Shown piece after piece: positions 11,251 through 23,529 of a stretch of DNA of 64,000 nucleotides (position 1 is the stretch's first letter; the number at the start of each line of letters is the position of its first letter). The notes below the pieces were generated by a model, which did not search any database, had not been told where the DNA came from, and saw only the letters and a list, made by a program, of their open reading frames with translations. The stretch spans positions 74,064,413 through 74,128,412 of the forward strand of contig NC_054539.1 of NCBI RefSeq assembly GCF_017654505.1. Direction: 5' to 3'. The translations under genes were made by a program, and so were the position numbers. The stretch comes from Polyodon spathula (taxonomy: Eukaryota; Chordata; Actinopteri; Acipenseriformes; Polyodontidae).

Positions 11251-11843
11251 ATAGTATTATGTTGAATTAGTATTTTAAAATATTTTTTTTCTATTTTTCA
11301 ATAAAAAGCCACTGAAAACCTATCCTCACTTTTCAATGTCATTATTGTAACAGATAGTGTATTGCCCCCTAGTGAAAATTTGCCTTAGGCCATCCCTATG
11401 AGCAGGTGATTATGAAAGGAGATTGCATCATTTCCAACATGACCACATTGTAAGTAGACCAGTTTCAAACATTTCTTTAAAAAAAAATCACTTCAAGTGT
11501 CTGAAAATCATTAATTAGGTTGAATGATTAAACTAGTCATTACCGTAACAACTTATTTTGTTTTGGTAATGACGGAACTGTTACGATAATGACACTTTTT
11601 AGAAATGCTTTATACTAAATGATTTTTAGTATATAAATTAATTCATCAGTATTTCACAAAAGTATTGTCTTCGAATGCAGAATGACTAGGGGAGGGGCAT
11701 AAATGCCCTTTAAGTCCACTCCCATCTGCATTTCTAGAAAATTGATTATATTGTGTGTGCTGGACTTGTATGTTGTCCCATTGTTTGTCTCTTCTGTCTT
11801 GTCCTGTGCATGTGTGGCATGTATTGCTATGGTGTTCAGCACT
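11251..11843. other. Unassigned AT-rich sequence
   Basis: No gene or named repeat was recognised. The last about 150 bp lead into the large minisatellite. Confidence 0.4.
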
Positions 11844-13497
11844 GAACGTCTGGAAGCGAGCGGGAGGGGGAGGAGTGAAAGGTTCCAGTGATGAATGTCT
11901 GGAGGAACCGAGCAGGAGGGGGAGGAGTGAAAGGTTCCAGTGCTGAACGTCTGGAGGAACCGAGCGGGAGGGGGAGGAGTGAAAGGTTCCAGTGCTGAAT
12001 GTCTGGAGGAACCGAGCGGGAGGGGGAGGAGTGAAAGGTTCCAGTGCTGAACGTCTGGAGGAACCGAGCGGGAGGGGGAGGAGTGAAAGGTTCGAGCGCT
12101 GAACGTCTGGAGGAACCGAGCGGGAGGGAGAGGAGTGAAAGGTTCGAGCGCTGAACGTCTGGAGGAACCGAGCGGGAGGGGGAGGAGTGAAAGGTTCCAG
12201 TGCTGAACGTCTGGAGGAACCGAGCGGGAGGGGGAGGAGTGAAAGGTTCCAGTGCTGAACGTCTGGAGGAACCGAGCGGGAGGGGGAGGAGTGAAAGGTT
12301 CGAGCGCTGAACGTCTGGAGGAACCGAGCGGGAGGGGGAGGAGTGAAAGGTTCGAGCGCTGAACGTCTGGAGGAACCGAGCGGGAGGGGGAGGAGTGAAA
12401 GGTTCCAGCGCTGAACGTCTGGAGGAACCGAGCGGGAGGGGGAGGAGTGAAAGGTTCCAGTGCTGAACGTCTGGAGGAACCGAGCGGGAGGGGGAGGAGT
12501 GAAAGGTTCCAGCGCTGAACGTCTGGAGGAACCGAGCGGGAGGGGGAGGAGTGAAAGGTTCCAGCGCTGAACGTCTGGAGGAACCGAGCGGGAGGGGGAG
12601 GAGTGAAAGGTTCCAGCGCTGAACGTCTGGAGGAACCGAGCGGGAGGGGGAGGAGTGAAAGGTTCCAGCGCTGAACGTCTGGAGGAACCGAGCGGGAGGG
12701 GGAGGAGTGAAAGGTTCCAGCGCTGAACGTCTGGAGGAACCGAGCGGGAGGGGGAGGAGTGAAAGGTTCCAGCGCTGAACGTCTGGAGGAACCGAGCGGG
12801 AGGGGGAGGAGTGAAAGGTTCCAGCGCTGAACGTCTGGAGGAACCGAGCGGGAGGGGGAGGAGTGAAAGGTTCCAGCGCTGAACGTCTGGAGGAACCGAG
12901 CGGGAGGGGGAGGAGTGAAAGGTTCCAGCGCTGAACGTCTGGAGGAACCGAGCGGGAGGGGGAGGAGTGAAAGGTTCCAGCGCTGAACGTCTGGAGGAAC
13001 CGAGCAGGAGGGGGAGGAGTGAAAGGTTCCAGCGCTGAACGTCTGGAGGAACCGAGTGGGAGGGGGAGGAGTGAAAGGTTCGAGCGCTGAACGTCTGGAG
13101 GAACCGAGCGGGAGGGGGAGGAGTGAAAGGTTCCAGCGCTGAACGTCTGGAGGAACCGAGCGGGAGGGGGAGGAGTGAAAGGTTCGAGCGCTGAACGTCT
13201 GGAGGAACCGAGCGGGAGGGGGAGGAGTGAAAGGTTCCAGCGCTGAACGTCTGGAGGAACCGAGCGGGAGGGGGAGGAGTGAAAGGTTCGAGCGCTGAAC
13301 GTCTGGAGGAACCGAGCGGGACGGGGAGGAGTGAAAGGTTCGAGCGCTGAACGTCTGGAGGAACCGAGCGGGAGGGGGAGGAGTGAAAGGTTCCAGTGCT
13401 GAACGTCTGGAGGAACCGAGCGGGAGGGGGAGGAGTGAAAGGTTCCAGTGCTGAACGTCTGGAGGAACCGAGCGGGAGGGGGAGGAGTGAAAGGTTA
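11844..13497. repeat. Minisatellite, 52-bp unit, about 32 copies
   Basis: A head-to-tail array of a GC-rich 52-bp unit beginning gaacgtctggaggaaccgag and ending gaaaggttccagcgct. Copies are nearly identical. Recurrent variants are ttccag versus ttcgag, and agtgct versus agcgct. Edge copies are a little more diverged (for example ggaagcgagcgg in the first). Variant types occur in runs: a long block of ttccagcgct copies in the middle, with mixed types toward both ends. The unit length is not a multiple of three and the array is not conserved as protein. Confidence 0.97.
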
Positions 13498-14373
13498 AGG
13501 TCTTTTTTTTGGCCTGGTCTTAGTCCGAACAGGGACCGTGTTATTTCGATTAATAAATTGATTATTCATTGCACCTGGCAACGCTCTTCATATTCTGCTT
13601 CATCATCAAGGGCACGGGTCATTACAATATTTTGGGGAAAATATTCCCTTGTAAGATGGCCATGTTATTGAAATATTTGCCTATAAATAATAATTAATAT
13701 ATACTATAAATATTTTGCTCTATTTAACAATGCAAGATATTTAGTTAGTAAGGGGGTTACGTAAGGTGAAATGATCAATATTGGCCTCAACCCCACCAAA
13801 TCCAGTGGAAATGCACACAATAAAATGGCATTTCCTAATGCTTTACTGTGTTTACACTTTTTCTTTTTAGAGTAAAGGCCTCTACATACCAGACGCAATG
13901 CAACAAGCGACAACAACAACAAAAAAAAACCTTTTCTTTTCCGTGTGCCAAGAGGACTTTGCTGCCCTTTCTTTGACATGTTTTTTTTGTTTGGTTTGAT
14001 TTTCGTGCTCCACAAATCTCATACAGCGCCTACTGCTCTCTGCACTCCTAACTCACCTCACCTCTGGGCTGTAAGTGCGGCCGCTAAATACCCCGATGCA
14101 CAGGCGGCCCTCATTGTGAGCCTCATTATCATGATTGCAGTTCAATATTTGTGTGTGCTGAGTAATTTGTGTTGCTCTTAAGTTTACGTAGGCTGCTAGG
14201 CAATTTGGATTTTGCAGTCACAACTGTTTGCCCCAATGTGTTTTAAAGTTTTACGATCTCCAATAAAACCTATTTTGGAATCTGTGTAGTGTCATTGTAA
14301 ATGGTTTATTTCTTTAAATATTTATTTTAAATCGCTGTTTAAATCTTTAAGTGTTGTTACTGTAACAAGCTGT

Positions 14374-14376
<3 letters not shown>
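13498..14376. other. Unassigned sequence
   Basis: No supported gene. Small open frames at 13,704-14,181 overlap on both strands and show no domain I recognise. Confidence 0.35.

Positions 14377-14438
<62 letters not shown>
14377..14438. repeat. (TA)n microsatellite
   Basis: About 62 bp of pure TA repeat. Confidence 0.97.
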
Positions 14439-14441
<3 letters not shown>

Positions 14442-15064
14442 GTAAATATCTGTGGTACTGTGGCACTATAGTAAGTAACGTGCTAAACGGGCTAAGTATC
14501 CAGAAAAGCTTGAAAAATGAAAAGGGCCAAAAACATGCTATGTTTTAAATTGGCCACTAGAGGTCATTATTTAACCTGCCTGCAAGATGCAAATGATTGA
14601 CAAGGTCAATGTTTAAATCAGGGGTGTTCAATTGTTTTAATTGAACCTGAATGATCTCATTTAGATGCCATATTTTTCTAGGAAGGGGTGTAGAAGTTCA
14701 AGGAGCAGACGTGTGTGTGTGATATCGCTGAAGCAACTGAGCGAGATAACAAGCGAGATATCTTCTTGTCCTTCTACCACTGTGTGAGGAAAGCAACATC
14801 AGCTCACATTGTGTGAGTCAGGGCGATTTCAATTCCTGTGTGCAATTAGAGCTCATTACTATCTATAACAATTGTGTTCATTTTCTGTTGTTTGTGTCGG
14901 ATAAACGGCCTGGTCGTTCTGACTATTATGCCTCTTTTCCACTGTACAACCGAGCCATGCCAGGTCTGTCCCGAGTCCTCAGGGTGCGGTTAAGGGGAAC
15001 CTGGGTTGTTTTTCCACTGCAAAGCTGAGCCATGCTACTGACGTCACACACAACGAAAGACAGT
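14439..15064. other. Unassigned sequence with a possible DNA-transposon edge
   Basis: No gene was recognised. The part at 14,925-15,050 (cctcttttccactgt... and a second ttttccactgc) resembles the ends of small fish DNA transposons that begin with a 'ttttccactg' motif. Its other end was not found. Confidence 0.3.
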
Positions 15065-15445
15065 TGGGTAACATTTAATATTGCATGACATAAATTAATA
15101 TTAAATAGATATGCAATTGCATATTAAATTAATGTTAAATCAATATTTGATGAATATGCAATTGTTGGTTTCTTTCTAACTGTTAACCAAATGTCGATTG
15201 AAGATGTAATTCCAGATCACGTCCATTTATATTACATTTTGTTACCTTTGAAAATGTGTAATCATTTTCCATTGTTTACATGTTTTTAATTGAAAATACA
15301 GTTAATCTGTTATTGGAAAGTAACAAAGAATAATTGAACGCAAATTTTATATAAATTGCATATCTATCAAATATCAATTGAACATTAATTTAATATGCAA
15401 TTGCATATCTATTTAATATTAATTTATGCCACGTAAAGTGTTAAC
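15065..15445. mobile_element. MITE-like element with long terminal inverted repeats
   Basis: A 48-bp perfect inverted repeat lies at 15,089-15,136 and 15,381-15,428. Weaker inverted similarity extends outward (gggtaaca... / ...tgttaac) and inward to about 100 bp per arm. Each arm contains the perfect palindrome ATATGCAATTGCATAT (15,109-15,124 and 15,393-15,408). The centre is AT-rich and non-coding. This is the structure of a short non-autonomous DNA transposon; the family is not identified and no target duplication was resolved. Confidence 0.8.
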
Positions 15446-16229
15446 GATTGTTGTTATTAATTATTGTTATCAATTTACTCAGTTTGTCAAAAGATGTGCA
15501 AACGCTGTTCAAAAAGGAATAGACCAACAGTACAGCTGTATCTTGCATCTCTATATTTTGTAAATATATTAAGGCATTTCTTTATAATCCACACATTTTA
15601 CCAATTACATCAACTTAATAAAGTTCAATTAGTTCTGTTGAAATGGAAAAAAATAAGTTTTTAAAAATATGATTTGCCAAAGATATCCCGTTAAAGAATT
15701 CTCATCTGTGTTGTTGATACAGGACACTCTTGAAATGATTATGACGCTGATGTTTTATTCAGGGCAAGCAAATATTGAAGCAATTTGCTAATGTTGCTGT
15801 AGGTATAATGGTCATTGTTCTTTATTGTTAAGCAATTGCACAACAAAACACCAGATTCCCTTTTTAACAGGATATGTGTGAAATAGTGTCATTACTAACC
15901 TTTCTAAAGCAATCAAACCGTAAGAGAGGTTAACTGCTCTGCATTAGACCTGCTCATAGAAGAGGCTCTATTAATGACACCTCCGTAATCCAATCCAAGG
16001 AATATAAAGCGATTAACTAAGATTAGCCAATGTGACCGAGAGAGAAGGGATTTGAGCTGTAAATCTCCCTACCAACCAGAAAGGGCACTTCGTAAGGTTG
16101 TTGGTATGCTTCCCATAGACTTGCTTACTCGCAGGTATGCAGAAATTGGAGGTCGCCCATCTTATGAGAAGTGCGTAGCTGCAAGTGCTCTGAACGACTC
16201 CACTGTGATCTGCTCCGGGGCAGGCAGGG
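15446..16229. other. Unassigned AT-rich sequence
   Basis: No supported gene. The stretch 16,020-16,200 is more GC-rich and has a small open frame (16,052-16,243) with no recognised domain; it runs into the adjacent minisatellite. Confidence 0.35.
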
Positions 16230-16588
16230 ATTGGATAAACTAGGGCACCGGGCTGATCGCAGGAAGGAGTTTGAGGCAGTGATTGGATAGACCAGGGTGG
16301 TGGGCTGATCGCAGGGAGGAGTTTGGGGCAGTGATTGGATAGACCAGGGTGATGGTCTGATCACAGGGAGGAGTTTGGGGCAGTGATTGGATAGACCAGG
16401 GTGGTGGGCTGATCACAGGGAGGAGTTTGGGGCAGTGATTGGATACACTAGGGTGACGGGCTGATCGCAGGGAGGAGTTTGGGGCAGTGATTGGATAGAC
16501 CAGGGTGGTGGGCTGATCGCAGGGAGGAGTTTGGGGCAGTGATTGGATAGACCAGGGTGGTGGGCTGATCACAGGGAGGAGTTTGGTA
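16230..16588. repeat. Minisatellite, 52-bp unit, about 7 copies
   Basis: The unit begins gattggatagaccagggtgg and ends gtttggggcagt. Copies start near 16,230, 16,281, 16,333, 16,385, 16,437, 16,488 and 16,540. They differ in a few bases (ggtggtgg / ggtgatgg / ggtgacgg; atcgca / atcaca). A long minus-strand open frame here is a by-product of the repeat. Confidence 0.95.
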
Positions 16589-16727
16589 GTGTAAAGGGGG
16601 TGCAGCTTCGTGGGTACGTGGCCTTCTGCTGACATGTGATCAGGAAGCCGTAGCTTGTGTTTTGTTATTATTTTGTGTTTGTGCCACAGTTGCAGAGGAT
16701 TGAGGAGCCAGGGAGCTGTAGCCGGAC

Positions 16728-17492
16728 AGCCAGCATCACCACCCAGAGCACAGCTCAGCACTGCACTGACACGCACAACACAGCACAATTTCAAACCAGA
16801 GAGCTAGCATCACCATCCAGAGCACGATTCAACACTGCACCGACACGCACAGCACAGCATCACCACCCAGAGCACGGGAACACTGCACGCACACGCACAA
16901 CACAGCATCACCACCCAGAGCACGGCTCATCACTGCACTGACATGCACAACACAGCATCGGCACCCAGAACACAGCTCAACACTGCACGGACACGCACAA
17001 CACAGCATCACCATCCAGAGCACGATTCAACACTGCACCGACACGCACAGCACAGCATCACCACCCAGAGCACGACTCAACACTGCACTGACACGCACAA
17101 CACAGCATCACCATCCAGAGCACGACTCAACACTGCACCGACACGCACAACACAGCATCACCACCCAGAGCACGACTCAACACTGCACGGACACGCACAA
17201 CACAGCATCACCATCCAGAGCACGATTCAACACTGCACCGACACGCACAGCACAGCATCACCATCCAGAGCACGACTCAACACTGCACTGACACGCACAA
17301 CACAGCATCACCATCCAGAGCACGATTCAACACTGCACCGACACGCACAGCACAGCATCACCACCCAGAGCACGACTCAACACTGCACAAACACGCACAA
17401 CACAGCATCACCATCCAGAGCATGACTCAACACTGCACGGACACGCACAACACAGCACATTACCCAGAGCACGGCTCACCACTGCACTGACA
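16728..17492. repeat. Minisatellite, 50-bp unit, about 15 copies
   Basis: The unit contains cacagcatcaccacccagag followed by cacgactcaacactgcac. Copies are spaced 50 bp apart in the regular part (for example 17,051, 17,101 and 17,151). The repeat lacks stops in the forward direction in all three frames, which creates apparent proteins of 94 and 160 residues rich in His, Thr and Ser. Edge copies are diverged. Confidence 0.95.
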
Positions 17493-18054
17493 TGCACAAC
17501 ATAAAAGCACAAAATATTACAAAATAATACAATTCTTAATCAGTGAAGTACAGAAGATTGCAATCAAATCCAATATGATGCATTGTTAGCTATTTTGAGT
17601 TACATTGTTAGCTACATATCAGCAATCAATAGATACAGCTTTTACACAGGGAAAGAGACCTTGCATTTTAGATAAACATTTCAAATTATATTCAAAAGTA
17701 CAATTATCTGCATTAGTTTACAGTTATGAACCCACTGCAACATGTTGTTGTTTATAATTATAAACTGAATTACAGTTTATATTCACAGTCAAAACCATCA
17801 AAATGTAGTTATGACAAGTCAGTGGTTAATATTAAGGCATTGCATTGTGATAATTCACAACAACATGCATTAACCCCGTGTGTTCCATACACATGCTTTG
17901 CTGTTATTATTTAATCAGCAAAAACTAAATAATACACACCAAGAGAATTCTGACACATTTCTTGCTTTTGTTCTTTACCACAAAATTGATCTGCATATGA
18001 TTAAGTACATAACCTTTACAGTAAAACAAAAAAACACTCATAAAATATGGTTTA
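17493..18054. other. Unassigned AT-rich sequence
   Basis: Nothing gene-like was seen; low-complexity AT-rich DNA between two repeats. Confidence 0.45.
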
Positions 18055-18139
<85 letters not shown>

Positions 18140-18142
18140 ATA

Positions 18143-18203
<61 letters not shown>
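18055..18203. repeat. Compound (TATC)n(TA)n microsatellite
   Basis: About 85 bp of TATC repeat is followed by about 60 bp of TA repeat. Confidence 0.97.
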
Positions 18204-18204
<1 letters not shown>

Positions 18205-19608
18205 CATAATTAAACTATAGCTATGCGTGTATGTATGTTTACATATTTACATATAACTCAGTTATTATGTGTAATACTTTATTGAAAAACCTGAACCCAA
18301 TTTGAATACATTTTAACTCATTTTGTGAATACATTTTAACTCATTGGTTGTTTTGTTATTTTGACGATTATTAATACGCTTGTTAATTTACTGGTAAGGT
18401 GACCAGATTTTTAAGTCCTTAAACTGGGACAGTATGGGAATATTGTGAATAACTTCCAACTGCCAAGCTCCGGGGAAGCTCTCTGGTTCTTATTTTCACT
18501 TTGGCAATGTTTGATCTAATATCATATTGAAAGGGAATGCAGAGACTTATTGTGATATTCAGAGTGGAATCTTTTACTTTCAAAAACTGTTTTTGTGAAT
18601 AAATTATCTTATTGGCTTGGTAATTTCATTTCTACACAACAGGTAGTCATTACATTACACAGTACAATTCAATAATAGCAAATTCCGAGATTCTATTTTA
18701 TTGCTGATTGCTACTGTAAATCTAGAAAGAAGAAGAAACTGCATCTTCTCTCTCTGATTTCCACTTTCCATCTCACTATCTCTGCCTCTATGCTTTCCTC
18801 CAGTGTCCAATCTGCAAACCAGACCCTTCCTGTATGAAAACGTTACTTATCTCAGTATTTCTATCTATAAAATGGTTACTTCAGAGAATCTTTTTTTTTT
18901 TTTAATATTTGATTTCTTACCATTTAATATGACAGGGTATTTGTTCTGTAGATTTTTCTATTGCAGTTTCTGCTTGGGTCATTAGTGTGCCTTGATTAAT
19001 ATAATTTTTTTTCATCCGCTTTCTACTATTAAACTGTTACTATTAAAAGGTGATGAAATATGTTAAATAGACTGTCTTTTGACTGTGCAATAAATTAAGC
19101 CCACTAATCAAGCTTTTCTGAATTTTGTGCACAAGGACCTGCTTTTTTCTCTCGACCAGAGTATGACCTCCTTAATCAAGGTAAGGAATGACCTGCGTGT
19201 AAAACAGACAGCAATAGACAACTATTACAAGAACAGGCCCCTGTATTCACAATGGGATTCCAATTTGCTTTTCCATTGTGTCTCAGTCCTGTTCTGGAAG
19301 GAACACCTATTAACTAAGGAACACCTCAGCCCCACTGCATCTTTAATCCAGAGTACCTGCTATATCAGGAAGCGTGCTTCTGACATTGACCCCCAGAAAA
19401 GTACTTTACATTATCACAGCTTCTTTTCCGTTTTCAGGCTTATCTTATACTCACCTAGTAGCATGCAGTTGTTAACCATGTCTGGTTGACAATGCTTTAT
19501 CATATTCTTAATGGTTTACCACACTAGTCGTTTCTTTTGCTTAAATAGGGTTTACTCATGAGATGCCACACTCCAACCCAGCTTTGATTTATTGCACAGG
19601 GAGACAGG
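18204..19608. other. Unassigned AT-rich sequence
   Basis: No gene was recognised. The open frame 19,127-19,489 has no domain that I know and no splice-supported partner; I do not call it. Confidence 0.35.
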
Positions 19609-19984
19609 GGTAACACTTTACATGGAGTGTCTGTAATTACTGTGTATTTACATGGTAGTTACATAGTAAATACATGAGTACTTACACATAATTACAATGC
19701 TATAATGCATAGTTACATTGTGTACATCTTTTTACAAGATATATGTAAGCACACAATTGTATCAGAAAAGGGTTAGGGTTAGGTTTTGAGTTAGGATTAA
19801 AGTTAGGGTTAGGGTTAAAGGTTAGGATTGGGATTATATCATTGAAAACAACTGACACCTGAAGTACATTGTAACTGTGCATGCTAACATTGTAATTATG
19901 TGTATGCATGCTAACATTGTAATTATTACACATATATTTACTATGCAAATACACAGGAATTAGAGACACTTGTAAAGTGCTACC
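19609..19984. mobile_element. MITE-like element carrying telomere-like repeats
   Basis: Terminal inverted repeats of about 38-41 bp: the left end begins ggtaacactttacatgg and the right end, reversed, begins ggtagcactttacaagtg; both arms reach tgtgtattt with small differences. The element is 376 bp long. Its centre (19,770-19,833) holds several ttaggg / gttaggatt units. There is no coding sequence, and no clear target-site duplication was seen. Confidence 0.75.
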
Positions 19985-21668
19985 GGACATGCATGCAAAC
20001 ACTCAGATCTGCTTCTTTAGGCATGCATATTTTATTTCAACAACAGCAAATAGACTGTAAATGTAATAACTATGCTGGTATTACCACACACACTCAGATT
20101 TCTGTTAGGTTGAGCCCTTGAATTTTCCTGAAGACAGACAGGGCTTGTCACACAGAAGCTCTTAAAGGGATCTTACTGTCCGTTATAGTGAGTCTGTTAC
20201 AACAGCAGTAAACCTTTATGAGAGAAAAGAAGAGTGAGGAACAACACTTTTAATACAAACTGGCTTCTAAAGATTCACATTGTTGTGCATGTGGGGCCTT
20301 TGAAAAGGAACCTGGATTATTTTCAGACGCACATTCAAGTATGTGAGGTAAGGGAGTATTAGAGAAGGGATTATGAGCTGCCAGTATTTATCAGTAGAGG
20401 TTGTTCGAACCTAACCCAATTAAGATCTAAGATCATGTCAAGATGCGTTATTGGCTGTGAACAATAGTTTAATACCTTATTGAATGGCTTAAAGCATTAC
20501 TGAGAACAAGACACCGTGCAGAGAAAACATTTTACTTATATTACTGACGGCTGTGCTGGAAATACTGCTGTCAGAAGTGATGTATTTATTATTCATGTAA
20601 CCTGGGTCATTAATTCACCGTGGAGCATTGTTGTGGGAGGATAATAATGCCTGGAGGACATGACTTTCAGTTGAAGATTTCTTGGTCTAAAATTGTACAC
20701 AAGGGAATCAATTTGGCTTTATTCCATTCATGAATTATATATATTTGCAGCAGGTTAAAAAAAGTTTTGCTTCAGTACAAAAGTATGCTCGTACAAGGAG
20801 TACTAAAAGACTATTAGGGTCATCTTTTAAATCAATGGGAAAAGCACCATCTCTGAGAGAAAGAAACTCATTTTAACGTTATAAAACTTTCAAGAAGCTA
20901 TTTAGAACAGCTTCTTCCTGCAACAGTGTTATTCATCACAGTTGTTGTTTGCCTCTCAGCCAATGTGCTTTTGCCGTTACTCTTGCTTTAAAGTAGGCTC
21001 CCTGCTGTTTTTACTTTTATAAAACTAAGGCCCAAACTAAAATGCTCCTCATGCTAGCTGACTCCCCTAGGGTCAGCGGGATCACTTCGACACAAACATA
21101 GAGACCACACAGCAATGGTCTCTATGTGAACGAACCGAGGCTCAAGTCTCACTATTTCAGAAATTGTCTAGCTTATAGATACTTTGTATATTATCTAAAG
21201 GCAGCTAATCCAATTGTGTTCTTCAATGCCCTGATTTGGGACTATACCTAACTAATTTGTGAAACAACTATCTGCACACTAACAAATTTTGAGATCAACA
21301 CAGGTTGAAACCACATGATTGCCATTCACGCTATTCAAAATCCCCTTTTAACATGGCAATTAAGCATTATACAGGCAGTGAGAATAGGTTATGGAGTAAT
21401 GTTATCTAGTTAATGTCCATAATGTAACATATATCCTCAGTTCATATGACATGTTTTACATTGTCCTATAACCCTCAAGAAGCCGGGTTACGAATGCCAC
21501 CTCAATTGTGCAACAATGTCCTCTACATCTGAAAGGCACACCACTCCCATTTGGATTTAGTTACAAGAAGCTTAAAGTATAAGGAAGAAAAATGCCAGGA
21601 AAAATGGCAAGAGTAATCCTATTCCAAAAATACGTAATCAGTAAGCCCGGCATCCACATCTTGAACAT

Positions 21669-21730
<62 letters not shown>

Positions 21731-22253
21731 ACACACTCACGCACACACAATGTTTACAGTGCTTGCATTGTCCTACTCTCAATGGCCTGGTATGTTGCCA
21801 GTATGTCAGATGGCCCAGTACAGTCCAAGGCTGCTGTGAGTGCTGGAGCCATGCAGGTGCTGTTAGTTACAGGCTGACAGATGGCAGGCCAGAAGTCCAC
21901 TAACAAGATGAAGATAGTCCAGCCAGCAATAAGCAGGCTTATGTCTGAGCAGCAGATAAACAGACTCTTCCAGAAACAGACAGTGCTTTTCTAACTTTCG
22001 TCACCCACTAACTCACTCAGAGCTTCATCTCACCAGTCCGGCAGTGTGCTCTTCTTAACAGCCAGGTACTTGGAAGTTTTACTATCTGGTTTGAGCCTGA
22101 GCTAGTGAAGGCATCACAAGGACCACTGGGATACAATTACTGAACCAATAACTTCAACCACTTTTGCTTTTGGAATTCATTGGGCACATTCATTGAATAT
22201 TACTTTTAAAGGACTTTTTTTTTCCGTTCCTGCTACATTATAAGTAACTAATC
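19985..22253. other. 5' flank of impg1, including a (CA)n repeat
   Basis: No other gene was found. A (CA)n microsatellite occupies about 21,669-21,750. The last few hundred bases must hold the impg1 promoter and 5' UTR, but no TATA box in a convincing position was seen and the transcription start is unknown. Two TAATCC words (21,206-21,211 and 21,614-21,619) match the core of CRX/OTX photoreceptor factors. Such short motifs are frequent by chance. Confidence 0.4.
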
Positions 22254-22320
22254 ATGCATTTGAAAACTGGACTACTGTTTATCATCTTTTTGTTTGCCTA
22301 TCATGTATTTGGAAGAACAG
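22254..22320 (+). CDS. impg1: impg1 coding exon 1: start codon and signal peptide
   Basis: ATG at 22,254 is followed by [20 protein letters not shown], a short basic start and a strongly hydrophobic core typical of a secretory signal. The exon ends at g|gtgagt in phase 1, which fits the next exon. The initiator was chosen because it is the Met that gives a signal peptide joined in phase to the conserved exon 2. Cleavage after ...VFG is likely but not certain. Confidence 0.8.
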
Positions 22321-23453
22321 GTGAGTTGTTAAGGCTTTGTTTTAGAGAAGTATTTTGTGCTATTTCTTTTTTAATGCTGCCAATAATGTGGTAATATTCT
22401 GAACTGAAATTTTAATTTAATCTACTTTGAAAATAAATAAACATAATCTGAGGTTGCTTTTGCTAATGATTACAAATATTTACTGATTGCAGGACATTAC
22501 TATTTCAGCAACTAACCCATACCAAGTTTGGCCTTTTAATAAAAACGCAATTCACAACTCATCAACATGATATAAGATGATATACATTTAGGAAATAATC
22601 TTTAAAAGAGCTGTTTCTGCCTGTAGTTTTCTTAATCTTTTAATACCTTATGATTGATCATGTGTTTTATTTAATTGGTAATCTGTTGAGCCATTTAACA
22701 CATTGAAGCTCTTCTACAGTCAATGGTAGTGACTCCTGCCAAGTTAGAATCAGAAATAAATACTGTTCTGTAAGTATGGAGTGAAGGAAAAGTACAGTGA
22801 CAGTATAGGACATCCCTATAGGACATCCCTTATACATCTGGAACTGTACACCCTGTAAAGATTACAAAAAGCGTGTTACAAAACTGTGTGCCCCGTGTTG
22901 TCTGTATCGCATCGTTATGTTTTTGTCAACATGATTTACTCGGGAGTGTTCACCAGGAGAAAAAAAAGTCTTCTGAACATCGCAGTGTATCCAGATCATG
23001 CTCCCTCCAATGCTGGTTTTCTGCTCTACACATTGCAGGAGGGAGCGTCAACTGAATACACTGCAATGTTTAGAAGGAGAAAAGTCTTTCTCTCTGCGCA
23101 CGTTCCCAAGTAAAACAAGCTGAAAAATGTCATTCCCTAGATAATTTACCTATGATGTGTCAATACAAAAATATTAAAACTAGTGATAGCACGTTGAAAA
23201 ACTGCTAAATGGACACCACGGCATATAGCAAAAGTAAAGCCATGTGTTTCTTGTAAACTGCAGAGTTCTGGAGCACTTTAACACACTGCTGCCCATGTTA
23301 TAAAATGCTTGATGTCATGGATGCTTGACTTGTTCAGTAGAGGAGAAAGAGATGACTTTCATTGAAGACTAGTTATATTTACTGTTAAAGGGTGCATTTG
23401 TGTGGGTTTGTTTCTTTAAAAAAGCATACAGAAGTTAATTTAATTTTAACAAC

Positions 23454-23529
<76 letters not shown>

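Noticed and set aside
11844..13497. Possible CRISPR-like array
   Set aside because: Units are directly head-to-tail with no unique spacers, and the DNA is vertebrate.
16943..17425. 160-residue His/Thr-rich open frame
   Set aside because: It lies wholly in the 50-bp minisatellite. The unit is free of forward stops, so long frames are automatic; no start context or splice partner was seen.
19770..19833. Chromosome-end telomere
   Set aside because: Only a few imperfect ttaggg units inside a short inverted-repeat element, with unique sequence on both sides.
21206..21619. CRX/OTX-like TAATCC motifs upstream of impg1
   Set aside because: Six-base words occur often by chance in AT-rich DNA and no promoter position is known. 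Mentioned in the 5' flank entry only as weak hints.
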